Positions 5,590 through 6,088 of a DNA stretch of 6,088 bases are shown here, one piece after another. The stretch is taken from the NCBI GenBank assembly GCA_009845645.1, contig VXZF01000234.1, positions 1 through 6,088 on the forward strand, written 5' to 3'. The translations under genes and the position numbers were made by a program. Every line of letters begins with the position of its first letter. Positions within the stretch are counted from its first letter, which is position 1. Source of the DNA: Gemmatimonadota bacterium (GTDB lineage Bacteria; Latescibacterota; UBA2968; UBA8231). The notes under the pieces were generated by a model. The model did not search any database and was not told the origin of the DNA. It saw only the letters and a list, made by a program, of their open reading frames with translations.

Positions 5590-6088
5590 ATGCAGGTCCA
5601 ATCCGTCGAACTCATCCACTTAGACGTTCCATTTACCGACCACACCAATCAGCACATGCAGTACTGGCTGCCGCATTGGCGCATTGTTCAACTCTGCAAG
5701 ATCACCCTCGCCGACGGCACCATCGGCTGGGGCGAGACCATCCCCAACTACACATGGGCCAAAGTCCCCGAAGACATCGAAGACCGCATCGTCGGCCGCG
5801 CCGTCGGCGATTTGCTGTGGCAGGATGCGCTAGGGGCCGGGGTCCAGCAGGCACTTTTCGACGCGGTGGGCAAGGTCTTAGGTGCCCCCGCGTATCGCCT
5901 GTTGGGCACTAAAGTCCGCACGTGGTGCCCGCTGTCTTGGTGGGCGATGGACATGCCGGCCGCCGACTGGGCGCGCCAGTGCGCCGACGCCGTCGCACAG
6001 GGCTATACCACCGCCAAGCTCAAGGCGCGGACTTGGTACGACCTGCACGCCTGCATCCAAGCCATCGTCGAGGCCGTTCCCCCTCAGT
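5590..6088 (+). CDS. Mandelate racemase/muconate lactonizing enzyme family protein (enolase superfamily), N-terminal part
   Basis: An open frame of 166 codons runs to the right edge without a stop. The N-terminal capping domain (about 1-100) has the family layout: a first strand MQVQSVELIHLDVP, a substrate-loop region rich in aromatic residues (HMQYWLPHW, 22-30), then strand VQLCKITLADGTIGWGET (33-50). AxxQQALFDAVGKVLGAPAYRLLG-type sequence (about 83-106) is the conserved helix before the barrel. The barrel begins near 112, and YTTAKLKAR (139-147) carries the K-x-K catalytic motif at Lys143/Lys145. The metal ligands lie beyond the window. Members abstract the alpha-proton of a carboxylate, commonly in dehydration of sugar acids or in cycloisomerisation. 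An acid-sugar dehydratase is likely but the subgroup cannot be fixed from this half. It is divergent from the DUF455/ATP-grasp gene. Confidence 0.85.
   Translation, partial: MQVQSVELIHLDVPFTDHTNQHMQYWLPHWRIVQLCKITLADGTIGWGETIPNYTWAKVPEDIEDRIVGRAVGDLLWQDALGAGVQQALFDAVGKVLGAPAYRLLGTKVRTWCPLSWWAMDMPAADWARQCADAVAQGYTTAKLKARTWYDLHACIQAIVEAVPPQ

Overview
The window reads as a GC-rich, gene-dense chromosomal segment of an uncultivated-type environmental bacterium. There are four complete protein genes and two genes cut by the window edges. No tRNA, rRNA, CRISPR array, insertion sequence or integrase is visible, and no gene-free stretch exceeds about 95 bases. The mix of a mannonate-dehydratase-like TIM barrel, an enolase-superfamily enzyme and a large ATPase/nuclease of unknown role recalls genomes such as Latescibacterota, Poribacteria or Planctomycetota. 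That placement is an impression from gene content, with low confidence.

Layout. Positions 1-1032 (minus strand) hold a two-gene unit: a compact mannonate dehydratase (UxuA)-like protein, followed 4 nt later by the start of a conserved hypothetical protein that runs off the left edge. An 87-bp divergent spacer (1033-1119) separates this unit from a plus-strand hotdog-fold acyl-CoA thioesterase (1120-1530). A 93-bp gap with a small hairpin follows. Next comes a plus-strand AAA-ATPase-like protein with a C-terminal PD-(D/E)XK nuclease-like domain (1624-3384). Its stop codon interlocks with the stop of a large minus-strand gene (3381-5519), which fuses a DUF455 ferritin-like di-iron domain to an ATP-grasp ligase-like domain. 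A short divergent spacer (5520-5589) with promoter-like sequences on both strands leads into a plus-strand mandelate racemase/muconate lactonizing enzyme (enolase superfamily) gene that runs off the right edge.

How the genes may work together. The UxuA-like protein and the enolase-superfamily enzyme are both of the kind used in sugar-acid (uronate/aldonate) catabolism. They lie about 4.5 kb apart, and the genes between them have no obvious link to that pathway, so a shared pathway is inference only. The thioesterase, the ATPase-nuclease and the DUF455/ATP-grasp fusion each look like stand-alone units. The least understood genes are the DUF455/ATP-grasp fusion and the ATPase-nuclease. Both keep their key catalytic residues, so both look functional, but neither has an assignable substrate from this sequence alone.
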